Shown here: piece after piece, positions 1 to 8,258 of the stretch
Position numbering within the stretch: position 1 is the first letter of the stretch
Layout: every line of letters begins with the position of its first letter
From: JBBRBB01 sp038206235
Lineage (GTDB): Bacteria; Bacteroidota; Bacteroidia; Chitinophagales; Chitinophagaceae
DNA length: 64,000 nucleotides
NCBI GenBank assembly: GCA_038206235.1
Contig: JBBRBB010000023.1
Span: 1 to 64,000, forward strand
Direction of reading: 5' to 3'
The notes under the pieces: generated by a model
The model's input: only the letters and a program-made list of their open reading frames with translations
What the model was told of the DNA's origin: nothing
Databases searched by the model: none
Made by a program: the position numbers and the translations under genes

Positions 1-10
1 ACTTGAACGA

Positions 11-68
11 CTATTTTGTCCCAATACCCTCTTAAGAACCAATGTGGGAGGGTGTTGGGACAAAATAG
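11..68. repeat. 20-bp inverted repeat (stem-loop)
   Basis: The arms at 11-30 and 49-68 are complementary over 20 positions with a single G-U pair (25/54), around an 18-nt loop. No T-run follows on either side, so it is not a clean intrinsic terminator. It could be a mobile-element end, a REP-like element or the 3' end of a feature left of the window. The rest of 1-164 holds no gene I can support. Confidence 0.6.
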
Positions 69-164
69 GAGTGGTGAAAAAGTGAACAAAACTCTTACCT
101 TCAATGAATTAAATCGTTGCGTTAGAACATTGAAACCACCAATAAACACAACCAAAAATTTAGA

Positions 165-815
165 GTGATTGTATATTTCCTAAGTGGTCTTGGAGCAGAC
201 AAAAGAGCTTTTCAAAAATTGTCACTCCCAACTAACTGGACAATTAAAAACATTCAATGGCTCAACCTGTCTAAAGAAGAAACTCTTTCAACCTATTGCA
301 ATAAAATTTCTAAACTAATTGATACAACTCAGGAGTTTGCAATTGTCGGACTTTCGTTTGGCGGCCTGATTGCAACCGAATTAGCAAAAACTCTAAATCC
401 CCAAAAGATAATTATTATTTCAAGCATTTCAACCAGACAAGAATTGCCAATGATTTACAAAGTCATTGGCTTACTGAAGCTTCATAAAGTGGTTCCCGAT
501 TTTTTATTAAATAGAGTTTATCCATTCACATATTGGTTTTTTGGAACACAAACTCACGATGAAAAAGCATTGCCTAAACGAATTATTTCAGACACTCCAA
601 CAACATTTTTAAAATGGGCAATTAATGAAATACTTATTTGGAAAAACAATCAACGACCAGAAAATATTTGCCACATTCACGGAACAAACGATAGAATATT
701 TCTTTGCAATAAAACCTTGGCTGACGTAAAAATCAATGGGGGCGGGCATTTTATGGTTTATAATAAAGCAAACATAATCAGCAAAGTGCTGACAGAAAAC
801 CTCGGCTGCAGCTAA
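165..815 (+). CDS. small alpha/beta hydrolase
   Basis: A 216-aa alpha/beta-hydrolase-fold protein with no signal peptide, so probably cytoplasmic. The nucleophile elbow GLSFGG places Ser64. Asp176 (GTNDRIF) and His195 (GGGHF) are in the right order to complete a Ser-Asp-His triad, and the early SGLGAD segment can provide the oxyanion hole. The start is GTG; the hydrophobic first strand IVYFLSG follows it directly, as is usual in this family, and no better upstream start exists. The substrate cannot be told; esterase, lipase or thioesterase activity are all possible. It is isolated, with convergent glgC on its right and a large stem-loop on its left. Confidence 0.8.
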   Translation: MIVYFLSGLGADKRAFQKLSLPTNWTIKNIQWLNLSKEETLSTYCNKISKLIDTTQEFAIVGLSFGGLIATELAKTLNPQKIIIISSISTRQELPMIYKVIGLLKLHKVVPDFLLNRVYPFTYWFFGTQTHDEKALPKRIISDTPTTFLKWAINEILIWKNNQRPENICHIHGTNDRIFLCNKTLADVKINGGGHFMVYNKANIISKVLTENLGCS

Positions 816-818
816 TCG

Positions 819-835
819 CCCTATTTGCAATAGGG
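819..835 (+). terminator. short hairpin after the hydrolase gene
   Basis: A perfect 7-bp stem (CCCTATT/AATAGGG) with a 3-nt loop begins 3 bp after the hydrolase stop. There is no long T-run, so termination is plausible rather than shown. Confidence 0.35.
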
Positions 836-977
836 GGCTTGCGAATGCAGCCAGGAAAAACGAATATAACAAGTGAGTGAATGCCGAAACAAGTTCGCGA
901 CAGACTCGGCCAAGATGTCCAATGCCTTTGGTGGGGCAGATACTAAAACAAAAGCCGGGCACATAAAAAATAATTTT

Positions 978-2252
978 TTAAATCACAAACCCATCAGGAA
1001 GTACAGCGCCTTTTTTTACCACTACAATTCCCTCTTTTACGGTGTATAATTTGTGGTCGGTGTTTTCGAGATGCGTACCGCCATTGATGCGCACATCATT
1101 TCCTATGCGGCAATTTTTATCTATAATTGCATTCTTTATATAGCACCGCTCGCCAATGCCAACTTTCGGTACGCCAAAGATTTTATTTTGCTCCATTTCG
1201 GTGAGGGTTTCGTACATGTCGTTTCCCATTAAATAACTGCTTACCACTGTAGTGCCATGACCAATGCGGCTGCGTATGCCGATTACACTGGTTTCTATGC
1301 GGCTCGCCATAATGATGCATCCTTCCGCAATAATTGTTTTTTCAAGAGTAGTGCCGCTAATCTTTGCCGGCGGCAACATGCGGGCACGGGTGTAAACATA
1401 TTTTGCATTATCGAAGAGATTGAAGTGCGGAATGTCGAGAGTTAGTGCAAGATTGGCTTCGAAGAATGAACAAATATTTCCAATGTCTGTCCAGTAACCA
1501 TCGTACTGAAAGCTTACTACTTTGTATTTATCAATCGAGTTTGGAATTATCTCTTTTCCAAAGTCGGTAGCATCGGGATATTCATTCATCAGCAAATCAT
1601 CGAGCAACTTGCGGTTGAAAATGTAAATGCCCATTGATGCGAGATAATTTTTTCCCTGCCTGTGCATTTTTTCACCGGTATCGCTTGTCCACTCATGCAA
1701 AATATCATTGCTTGGTTTTTCTATGAATGAAGTAATAAAGTTTTCACTGTTTGTTTTAAGAATTCCGAATTCAGGCGCTTCGCGGTCTGCAACAGGAATG
1801 GTTGCAACAGAAAGGTCAGCCTTTTTTTCTGCATGATTATTTATCATCTCGGCAAAATCCATTTGATAGAGCTGGTCGCCGCTTAATATCAGTACATAAT
1901 CATATTCATTGTTATGAATGTGGCGCATGGATTGGCGCACAGCATCGGCAGTGCCCTGATACCAGCCGGGATTATCAGGCGTTTGCTCTGCGGCAAGAAT
2001 ATCAACAAATCCGGTGCTGAATGCACTGAAGTGATAAGTGTTTTTGATATGCTTGTTCAGCGATGCCGAATTAAATTGCGTTAATACAAATATTCTGTTG
2101 ATGTTTGAGTTGATGCAATTGCTGATAGGAATATCAACCAAACGATATTTGCCTGCAATGGGCACGGCGGGCTTTGAGCGTGCTGCAGTTAGCGGATATA
2201 ATCTTGAGCCTGCGCCGCCACCGAGAATAACTGCTATTACTGATTTGGGCAT
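978..2252 (-). CDS. glgC: glucose-1-phosphate adenylyltransferase
   Basis: ADP-glucose pyrophosphorylase makes ADP-glucose from glucose-1-phosphate and ATP, the first committed step of bacterial glycogen synthesis. The 424-aa length is typical of GlgC. The N-terminal nucleotide-binding signature GGGAGSRLYPLT (residues 11-22) is followed by KPAVPIAGKYRLVDIPISNC, then the GTADAVRQ and LSGDQLYQMDF motifs of the catalytic domain. The C-terminal third (from about residue 300) reads as a left-handed beta-helix with short I/V-G repeats. It lies downstream of glgA on the same strand, with 299 bp between them, so it may have its own promoter. No branching or debranching gene is in the window. Confidence 0.96.
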   Translation of the reverse strand: MPKSVIAVILGGGAGSRLYPLTAARSKPAVPIAGKYRLVDIPISNCINSNINRIFVLTQFNSASLNKHIKNTYHFSAFSTGFVDILAAEQTPDNPGWYQGTADAVRQSMRHIHNNEYDYVLILSGDQLYQMDFAEMINNHAEKKADLSVATIPVADREAPEFGILKTNSENFITSFIEKPSNDILHEWTSDTGEKMHRQGKNYLASMGIYIFNRKLLDDLLMNEYPDATDFGKEIIPNSIDKYKVVSFQYDGYWTDIGNICSFFEANLALTLDIPHFNLFDNAKYVYTRARMLPPAKISGTTLEKTIIAEGCIIMASRIETSVIGIRSRIGHGTTVVSSYLMGNDMYETLTEMEQNKIFGVPKVGIGERCYIKNAIIDKNCRIGNDVRINGGTHLENTDHKLYTVKEGIVVVKKGAVLPDGFVI

Positions 2253-2414
2253 GTTAGTTAATTTATAATTTTGGAATTGAAAGGAGAATTCTGATTTACA
2301 ATTTTATAATTGATGGTTATTAATTTTCTGTTTTTTTTTCCATGATAAATTTAATTGAGTTTAGATATTGTAAAGTGATATTTTGTTTGAAAAATTATTT
2401 GTTCGAAAAATTCA

Positions 2415-2520
2415 CCACATAGACTCATAAGGCACATAGAAAGAAAAACATAGAAAAGTAATTTGTGCTCAAACTATGTTTTCTATATGTCATCCACGCC
2501 TTTGGCGGGACAAGTTGTGG
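2415..2520. repeat. large imperfect hairpin built of CATAG-type and REP-like repeats
   Basis: The left arm (2415-2453) carries ACCACATAG and repeated ACATAGAAA words. The right arm (2474-2520) carries their complements (CTATGTTTTCTATATG, TTGTGG) plus a GC-rich CGCCTTTGGCGGGACA core. It begins about 30 bp after the glgA stop on the minus strand and fills most of the 299-bp glgA-glgC gap, so it could end or attenuate glgA transcription. Related CGCC-AAAGGCGGG cores occur at 22156-22179 and 23687-23710. The remainder of 2253-2551 shows no gene. Confidence 0.6.
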
Positions 2521-2551
2521 TAAAAAAAAAAATTCTAAACTCATATAAATT

Positions 2552-3967
2552 TTATTTCAGATTTTTATAAACATCAAGATATTTCAGAACTGAGTTTTCC
2601 CAGCTATTATTTATCTGCATCATTTTGTTTCGCATGTTGTGTAATTGGTCTTTTTTATCGTAATACAGTTCTGCTGCACGGCCTGCGGAATGAATAATAT
2701 CACCCACACTTGCATGGTTGAAGCGTATACCCCAGCCATCATCATCCATATCAATTACAGTATCTTTTAAGCCGCCGGTGCTTCTTACGATCGGAACAGT
2801 TCCGTATTGCATGGCATACATTTGATTTAAGCCGCATGGCTCTACACGGCTAGGCATTAAAATAAAATCTGCGGCTGCATACATTTGATGACTTAGCGTT
2901 TCATTATATCCAATCATAGCATTGTAATTGCCCTGAAAAGAATTTGTGAGTTGCTGCAACTGCGATTCCACATGCGGGTCGCCACTGCCCAGCACAAGAA
3001 AATTCACCATACCCTGCAAACTATACATACAGGCTACAATTGCATCAGCTAAAATGTCTGCAGCTTTTTCACCAACGAGACGGCCTATAAATATGATTAA
3101 TGGTTTATCAATGCTTAAACCGAATTGTTCGCAAATTATTTTCTTATTTTCTTCTTTGTCCTCATCAACATTTTCAAGTGTATAATTGTGCTTAAGATAT
3201 TTATCTGTTTCAGGATTCCAAACATCAGCATCAATACCATTGAGAATGCCAACACATTTTCCTCTTTCATATTCAAATAAAGCTTCCAGCCCATTTGAAT
3301 TATATCTTAATTCTTCAAGATAACTTGGGCTTACGGTGGTAACCTTCCACGCACATTTAACAGCAGATGCCAATGGGTTTATTGTCTTGTTCCAATCGAG
3401 TGAGCCCCATTTCCACGGGTCCCATGCGGGGATGTAATAACTTTTATTCCACTCCATCCATCCCTGGTATTGCGCATTATGAATCGTAAATACAGTTGGT
3501 ATATCGGCAAGAGAATTATAGTCGTAGCAATTTTGCATCATAAAAGGAATTAATGCTGTATGATGGTCGTGGCAATGAATTACATCAGGCTTGTGCTGCC
3601 AATGGCTAAGCCAGTTTACAAACGCAATTTGAAATGAAGTGAAGCGTTCGGTATCATCATCATAACTATAAATATTTTCTCTGTCGAGCAGGCCGTAGAT
3701 ATCAATCAAATAAAGGTCAAACCCGAGTGTATTATGTTTTTCTTTTAGCACGGTATAATCAAACCATCGGTCGCCCAAATTTGTGTTTCCTCTAAAATCA
3801 ACAATCCATTCATTGTTGTACAAAAATTTTGTGCGATACATGGGCATCACAACTTTGGCATAATGCCCTGCGGCGGTTTGATATTTTGGTAACGCACCAA
3901 CAACATCTCCAAGACCACCGGCCTTTGCTACGGGATAACATTCTGCACTCAAGTGAATAATTTCCAT
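2552..3967 (-). CDS. glgA: glycogen synthase (ADP-glucose type)
   Basis: A GT5 glycogen synthase of 471 aa, which transfers glucose from ADP-glucose to a growing alpha-1,4-glucan. The N-terminal ADP-glucose-binding motif reads VAKAGGLGDVVGALP, with the lysine at position 15. The mid-region HNAQYQGW motif and the C-terminal Rossmann domain (IIFIGRLVGEKAADIL) are present. The donor-site EPCGLNQMYAMQYGTVPIV segment contains the retaining-GT4/5 glutamate pair. With glgC immediately downstream it forms the two-gene core of glycogen synthesis. It is divergent from the sugar transporter at 4110 across 142 bp, which could hold control elements for both. Confidence 0.95.
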   Translation of the reverse strand: MEIIHLSAECYPVAKAGGLGDVVGALPKYQTAAGHYAKVVMPMYRTKFLYNNEWIVDFRGNTNLGDRWFDYTVLKEKHNTLGFDLYLIDIYGLLDRENIYSYDDDTERFTSFQIAFVNWLSHWQHKPDVIHCHDHHTALIPFMMQNCYDYNSLADIPTVFTIHNAQYQGWMEWNKSYYIPAWDPWKWGSLDWNKTINPLASAVKCAWKVTTVSPSYLEELRYNSNGLEALFEYERGKCVGILNGIDADVWNPETDKYLKHNYTLENVDEDKEENKKIICEQFGLSIDKPLIIFIGRLVGEKAADILADAIVACMYSLQGMVNFLVLGSGDPHVESQLQQLTNSFQGNYNAMIGYNETLSHQMYAAADFILMPSRVEPCGLNQMYAMQYGTVPIVRSTGGLKDTVIDMDDDGWGIRFNHASVGDIIHSAGRAAELYYDKKDQLHNMRNKMMQINNSWENSVLKYLDVYKNLK

Positions 3968-4109
3968 GAAAGATTTTTGGCTGATGAAAGATGTGATACC
4001 AATTTAGTGAGGAAATCAATATCAATGCAAAAAAGAACATAAAATTTTTAGAAAGATAAAATGTATTTACTTTAGAGAATATTTATTAACCCTCAAATTA
4101 ATTTATTTA

Positions 4110-5711
4110 ATGAGCCAGCCAAAACAACCTACCAACTACAGTGCCCTCGGTACTCTTGTTACTGTTTTTTTCTTTTGGGGATTTATTGCAGCATCAAATG
4201 GAATATTTATTCCTTTTTGTAAAAAATATTTTCAGCTATCGCAATTTCAATCACAGTTGATTGATACTGCATTCTATGGCGCTTACTATATTGGTTCTTA
4301 CTTATTATTTCTTTCTACTGCATTAAGTAAAATTGATATTCTAAATAAAATAGGGTATCGTAAAGGAATTATTGCAGGCTTATGCATTTCTATTGCAGGC
4401 GCTTTAATAATGATACCTGCAGTAAATTCAGGAAACTTCTTTTTTATACTGGGTTCATTTTTCGTAATTGCCTTAGGCTTTTCTTTACAGCAAACCGCTG
4501 CGCAGCCTTTTGCAATTTCATTGGGTGATCCTTCTACAGGCTCGCATCGTTTGAATCTTGGCGGCAGCGTAAATTCTTTTGGTACAACCATGGGCCCCTT
4601 AATTGTAAGCATCGCACTTTTTGGTTCTGTAAAAGAAGGTGCCGGAGGGAATGCAGATATTGGTTCTATCAAATCACTTTATCTTATAGTTGCGGGTGTA
4701 TTTTTGCTGGCTGCGCTTATATTCATTTTTTCAAAGAGATTGCCTTCATCAAGCTTTGATGAGCACGTAGAGAAAAGCAACAAAGCATTGGGTAGTTTAA
4801 CGCTTATGACTCTTTTGCTATTAGGCATTACCATAATAGGTCATTTTACTGATCTTGGTAAGCTTGAGCTTACAAGCGTTGCACTTATACTTGTTGCAGC
4901 TATTTTGTTTTACTCATTATATGCTGCAAAAAAAGGCAGTGGTGATGGATGGGGCGCTATGAAATATCCTCAACTCATTCTTGGCATGATAGCAATTTTT
5001 GTTTATGTAGGCGTTGAAGTTACTATACAAAGTAATATGGGCGCTTTGCTAAAGACAGATGCCTTTGGTGCCTATAATGAATCGCACATCTCTCCTTTTA
5101 TTTCTTTGTATTGGGGCAGCTTAATGATTGGAAGGTGGACAGGCGCTGTATCTGTTTTTAATCTCACAAAGCAAACGAAACGATTGTTGACTATAGTAGT
5201 TCCCTATATAGCATTCGCCATAATATTACTGGTAAATATATTACGGGGCAACGATGTTGGTAATTTATATTATTATGTAATTTGTATAGCAGTATTAATA
5301 GCAGCCATTTTTTACGGTCAGGAAAAGCCAGCCAAAACCCTGCTTACATTAGCTGCATTAGCTTCCATTGCAATGGTCATTGGCATGTTAACCACAGGTA
5401 TAATTGCTACTTATGCATTTATGAGCGGCGGTTTATTTTGCTCTATGATGTGGCCATGTATTTTTTCTTTGGCTGTGGCAGGCTTAGGCAAATACACTAG
5501 TGAAGGTTCTGCATTTCTTATTATGATGATACTTGGCGGCGCCATAATCCCGCCATTACAGGGAGCCTTATCAGATAAAATGAGCATACATACTTCTTAC
5601 ATTGTTCCTATGATTGGATTTATGTATCTGGCATGGCATGCGATTAGAACAAGAAATGTATTAAAAGCACAGGGACTTGATTTTGATTCTCAAATTGCAG
5701 GAGGACATTAG
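4110..5711 (+). CDS. FHS-family sugar:proton symporter (FucP/GluP-like MFS)
   Basis: A 533-aa polytopic inner-membrane transporter. The N-terminus TLVTVFFFWGFIAASNGIFIPFCKKYFQLSQFQSQLIDTAFYGAYY carries the family's FFFWGF and xxLSxFQSQLIDxAFYGAYY hallmarks (shown here in part). Twelve or more hydrophobic segments follow, with an extra hydrophobic stretch near residues 375-425 that makes it longer than the usual 410-440 aa of FucP/GluP proteins. A predicted substrate of glucose or galactose fits the ROK glucokinase gene 63 bp downstream and the divergent glycogen genes. Fucose or another hexose cannot be excluded. Confidence 0.88.
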   Translation: MSQPKQPTNYSALGTLVTVFFFWGFIAASNGIFIPFCKKYFQLSQFQSQLIDTAFYGAYYIGSYLLFLSTALSKIDILNKIGYRKGIIAGLCISIAGALIMIPAVNSGNFFFILGSFFVIALGFSLQQTAAQPFAISLGDPSTGSHRLNLGGSVNSFGTTMGPLIVSIALFGSVKEGAGGNADIGSIKSLYLIVAGVFLLAALIFIFSKRLPSSSFDEHVEKSNKALGSLTLMTLLLLGITIIGHFTDLGKLELTSVALILVAAILFYSLYAAKKGSGDGWGAMKYPQLILGMIAIFVYVGVEVTIQSNMGALLKTDAFGAYNESHISPFISLYWGSLMIGRWTGAVSVFNLTKQTKRLLTIVVPYIAFAIILLVNILRGNDVGNLYYYVICIAVLIAAIFYGQEKPAKTLLTLAALASIAMVIGMLTTGIIATYAFMSGGLFCSMMWPCIFSLAVAGLGKYTSEGSAFLIMMILGGAIIPPLQGALSDKMSIHTSYIVPMIGFMYLAWHAIRTRNVLKAQGLDFDSQIAGGH

Positions 5712-5747
5712 CGTTTATAGTTTACAGTTTGTAGTTTATCGTTTACT
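5712..5747. repeat. GTTTA-type low-complexity intergenic repeat
   Basis: The gap between transporter and kinase is made of degenerate GTTTATAGTTTACAGTTTG words. The same vocabulary recurs at 47058-47090, 47872-47968 and 49520-49545, and inside the glycosyltransferase coding region at 63730-63764. Confidence 0.6.
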
Positions 5748-5774
5748 GTTTTTCACAAACACTTTAATACTCAC

Positions 5775-6767
5775 ATGGCAAAAACCGCATCTGCTTCAAC
5801 ATCTGCTTCATTAGAACCTCTATCAATTGGCATTGATATAGGCGGCACGGGAACAAAGTTTGGTATTGTTGACAAGGTGGGAAATGTTTTATTCTCGAGT
5901 GAAATGTCAACACGAAAACATGAGTACATAGAAGATTTTATAAGTGAGCTTCATGCAAACTTGGAACCTCTTATTGAAAAAGCGGGTGGCATAGGAAGAA
6001 TGAAGGGAATAGGTGTTGGCGCACCCAATGGAAATCATTATACAGGCACTATTGAGTATGCGCCCAATCTTGTATGGAAAGGAATTATTCCCCTGGCAAA
6101 AATGATACAGGATAAATTTAAGCTGCCAATTTCTGTAACCAATGACGCTAATGCAGCAGCCATTGGTGAAATGATGTATGGCGCTGCTCAGGGAATGAAA
6201 GATTTTATAATGATAACATTGGGAACAGGCGTTGGCAGCGGCATTGTGGCGAATGGCAATCTCATATATGGACATGATGGTTTTGCAGGGGAATTGGGTC
6301 ATACGATAATTATTCCCGACGGACGTTTGCATGAGGGCACCGGGAAAAAAGGTTCGCTTGAAAGCTATGCCTCTGCAACCGGTGTGAGGCTTACTGCAAT
6401 AGAATTACTTGAGAAAACCAACAAGAAAAGTTTGCTGCGCAACATTCCTTTTGCACAGCTTAATTCAAAAAAAGTTTATGAGGCAGCAATACAGGGCGAC
6501 GAACTTGCTAAAGAAATTTTTGAATTCACCGGAAAAATTTTGGGTATGGCATTAGCGAATGCTGTAATGTTCTCAAGTCCTGAAGCCATTATTTTATTCG
6601 GAGGATTAACAAAAGCAGGAGACTTAATTTTAAAACCAACAAGAGAGCACATGGAAGCAAACCTGATTCAGGTTTTTCAAAACAAAGTAAAAATATTAGT
6701 GAGCCATTTAAGAGAATCGGATGCAGCTATTTTAGGTGCAAGTGCGCTGGCGTGGGAGTTGCAATAA
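5775..6767 (+). CDS. ROK-family glucokinase-like sugar kinase, zinc cysteines missing
   Basis: A 330-aa ROK kinase, expected to phosphorylate a hexose at C6 with ATP in the cytoplasm. Seen: phosphate-binding DIGGTGTKFG (21-30), catalytic Asp124 in TNDANAAAIGE, the TLGTGVGSG loop (148-156), ELGH with His176, and a C-terminal FGGLTKAGD segment. ROK enzymes normally bind structural zinc through that His and a CxCGxxGCxE motif. Here the matching stretch (186-196) is HEGTGKKGSLE, with the three cysteines replaced by Glu, Thr and Ser, so zinc binding is probably lost. Its place behind the sugar transporter suggests glucokinase; N-acetylhexosamine or fructose kinase are alternatives. The first ~15 residues are Ala/Ser-rich and probably disordered. 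Confidence 0.9.
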   Translation: MAKTASASTSASLEPLSIGIDIGGTGTKFGIVDKVGNVLFSSEMSTRKHEYIEDFISELHANLEPLIEKAGGIGRMKGIGVGAPNGNHYTGTIEYAPNLVWKGIIPLAKMIQDKFKLPISVTNDANAAAIGEMMYGAAQGMKDFIMITLGTGVGSGIVANGNLIYGHDGFAGELGHTIIIPDGRLHEGTGKKGSLESYASATGVRLTAIELLEKTNKKSLLRNIPFAQLNSKKVYEAAIQGDELAKEIFEFTGKILGMALANAVMFSSPEAIILFGGLTKAGDLILKPTREHMEANLIQVFQNKVKILVSHLRESDAAILGASALAWELQ

Positions 6768-6917
6768 AGAAAGGTTTTAATGGAGAATGAAGAGTAGACA
6801 TTTGAATTTCGCAAGTGTTTTAACTTGAGCAAAAATAAATCTTTTTAAGGGGCAATTTGTTTTCTCAACTATTTTATGTAAGCTTTGCCTATTAAATCTC
6901 CCCCATAATTTACTGCA

Positions 6918-8204
6918 ATGAAACCTCTTTCTCGTTTATATTATTTCTTAACGACCACGAATAAATTTATACCCCTTTTTATTTTATTTACTTTCATCAC
7001 TACATTTTCAAATGCACAAATACCATTTGCATGTGACAGCAATTACTTATGCAGACTCCTGTTCTCAATACTCTTACGCTTTAAAGTTTAAAGCATATTT
7101 TCCAAAGAATACTGCATACACACATTACAGCACCTGCCCTTTGCCATGGATTGGAATATGGCATCCGGGTGGTTATTCTGATTGCTCTACAATAGATAAT
7201 GAGGATAATAAATGGATAAAGCTTATCTGCAGAGAATTTGCAAAAAGAGGAATAATTGCTGTGAATTTTGAATATAGGGAAGGGCAAGTTTTATTACCAA
7301 ATGGATTCGACCCTTTAACCCATAAAACAGTTTACTTTCAATTAGGTGTTTACCGTGCGAGGCAGGATGTGGATGGCGGTTTAAGAAGCTTTATAAAAAT
7401 GTACTATGATGGAGTTTTTGGCACTGCATTTCGCATTGATACTTCTAAAATGTTTTTAGGCGGCGGCAGCGCCGGCGGGGGCGCAGTATTAAATTATACC
7501 TATTTACAAAAACAGGATATGGCAGATGAAATATCCCCGGATATCCATGCTCATCTTGGAAGCGTAAAAGCAGACTATTATTATGCTGATACCACATACC
7601 CAATTCCAAGAGTGAAAGGTTGTTTTATCATGTGGGCAGATTTTCCTATGCCCGGTACAAAGACCACTGACACAGCCGTTGCTAATTTTTTTGCAAGAAA
7701 TAATTACATTGCCCCATATATTGGTTTCCAGGGGTTGAAAGACCCTGTAGTAATTGATAGTAACAGGTATGAAGATTTTCCAAAAAGAGATTCTATAGAC
7801 AATATTCGCGGCACTTATGATACTACCAGTTTTTGTCTTGATAGTGGCGGCATTTGTACTTTACATCATACCACAGTTCTAAATTCACATGACTTGCGTA
7901 TGATAGGTCCCGAAACTCTTTACGCATTAATACAAAATAAAGGTAAGAAAGCAGTAGTTTGCATAGACTCAACAATGCGGCACGGACTTGATGATGATGG
8001 GGCAAATTTTAAAAGCAATTTTGGAATACCATTGCCAACAACACAAAAGAAAGTACAAATTTACATGGTACAGCGAGCCGCCTGTTTATGCAATGTATAA
8101 TTACGAATTCTGCTATAAACGGTCCTACTAAATTCAGAGATTGTGAGGATTACAGACATAGCTGCGAACCTTCGGGTACTGATAATAATAATTGCCCGCA
8201 ATAA
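6918..8204 (+). pseudogene. exported alpha/beta-hydrolase (esterase/lipase type), frameshifted
   Basis: The central reading frame 7012-8100 encodes an esterase with an oxyanion-type HPGGY motif, a GGGSAGGG nucleophile elbow and a late His in MRHGLDDD. It lacks a normal N-terminus. In another frame an ATG at 6918 opens a clear signal peptide ending ...FSNAQ and runs into ACDSNY before meeting a stop near 7090. At the other end, the same frame as 6918 continues to a stop at 8202-8204 with a Cys-rich tail (FRDCEDYRHSCEPSG) that looks like the authentic C-terminus. The simplest reading is one gene of about 428 codons with an indel near 7040-7060 and a compensating one near 8025-8050. It could be a true pseudogene or a sequencing error in AT-rich runs. 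Substrate unknown. Confidence 0.65.
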
Positions 8205-8258
8205 TGATAAACTCTATAATTTATGTATCAATTTTTTTTATAAATAAAATCTCATTAT

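Noticed and set aside
120..135. Integron attC-like GTTAGAA core before the hydrolase
   Set aside because: It does not fit GTTRRRY (last base A), and no matching opposite core or integrase is present.
609..962. Minus-strand 117-codon frame overlapping the hydrolase 3' end
   Set aside because: It overlaps the conserved catalytic His region of the hydrolase and has no recognisable domain.
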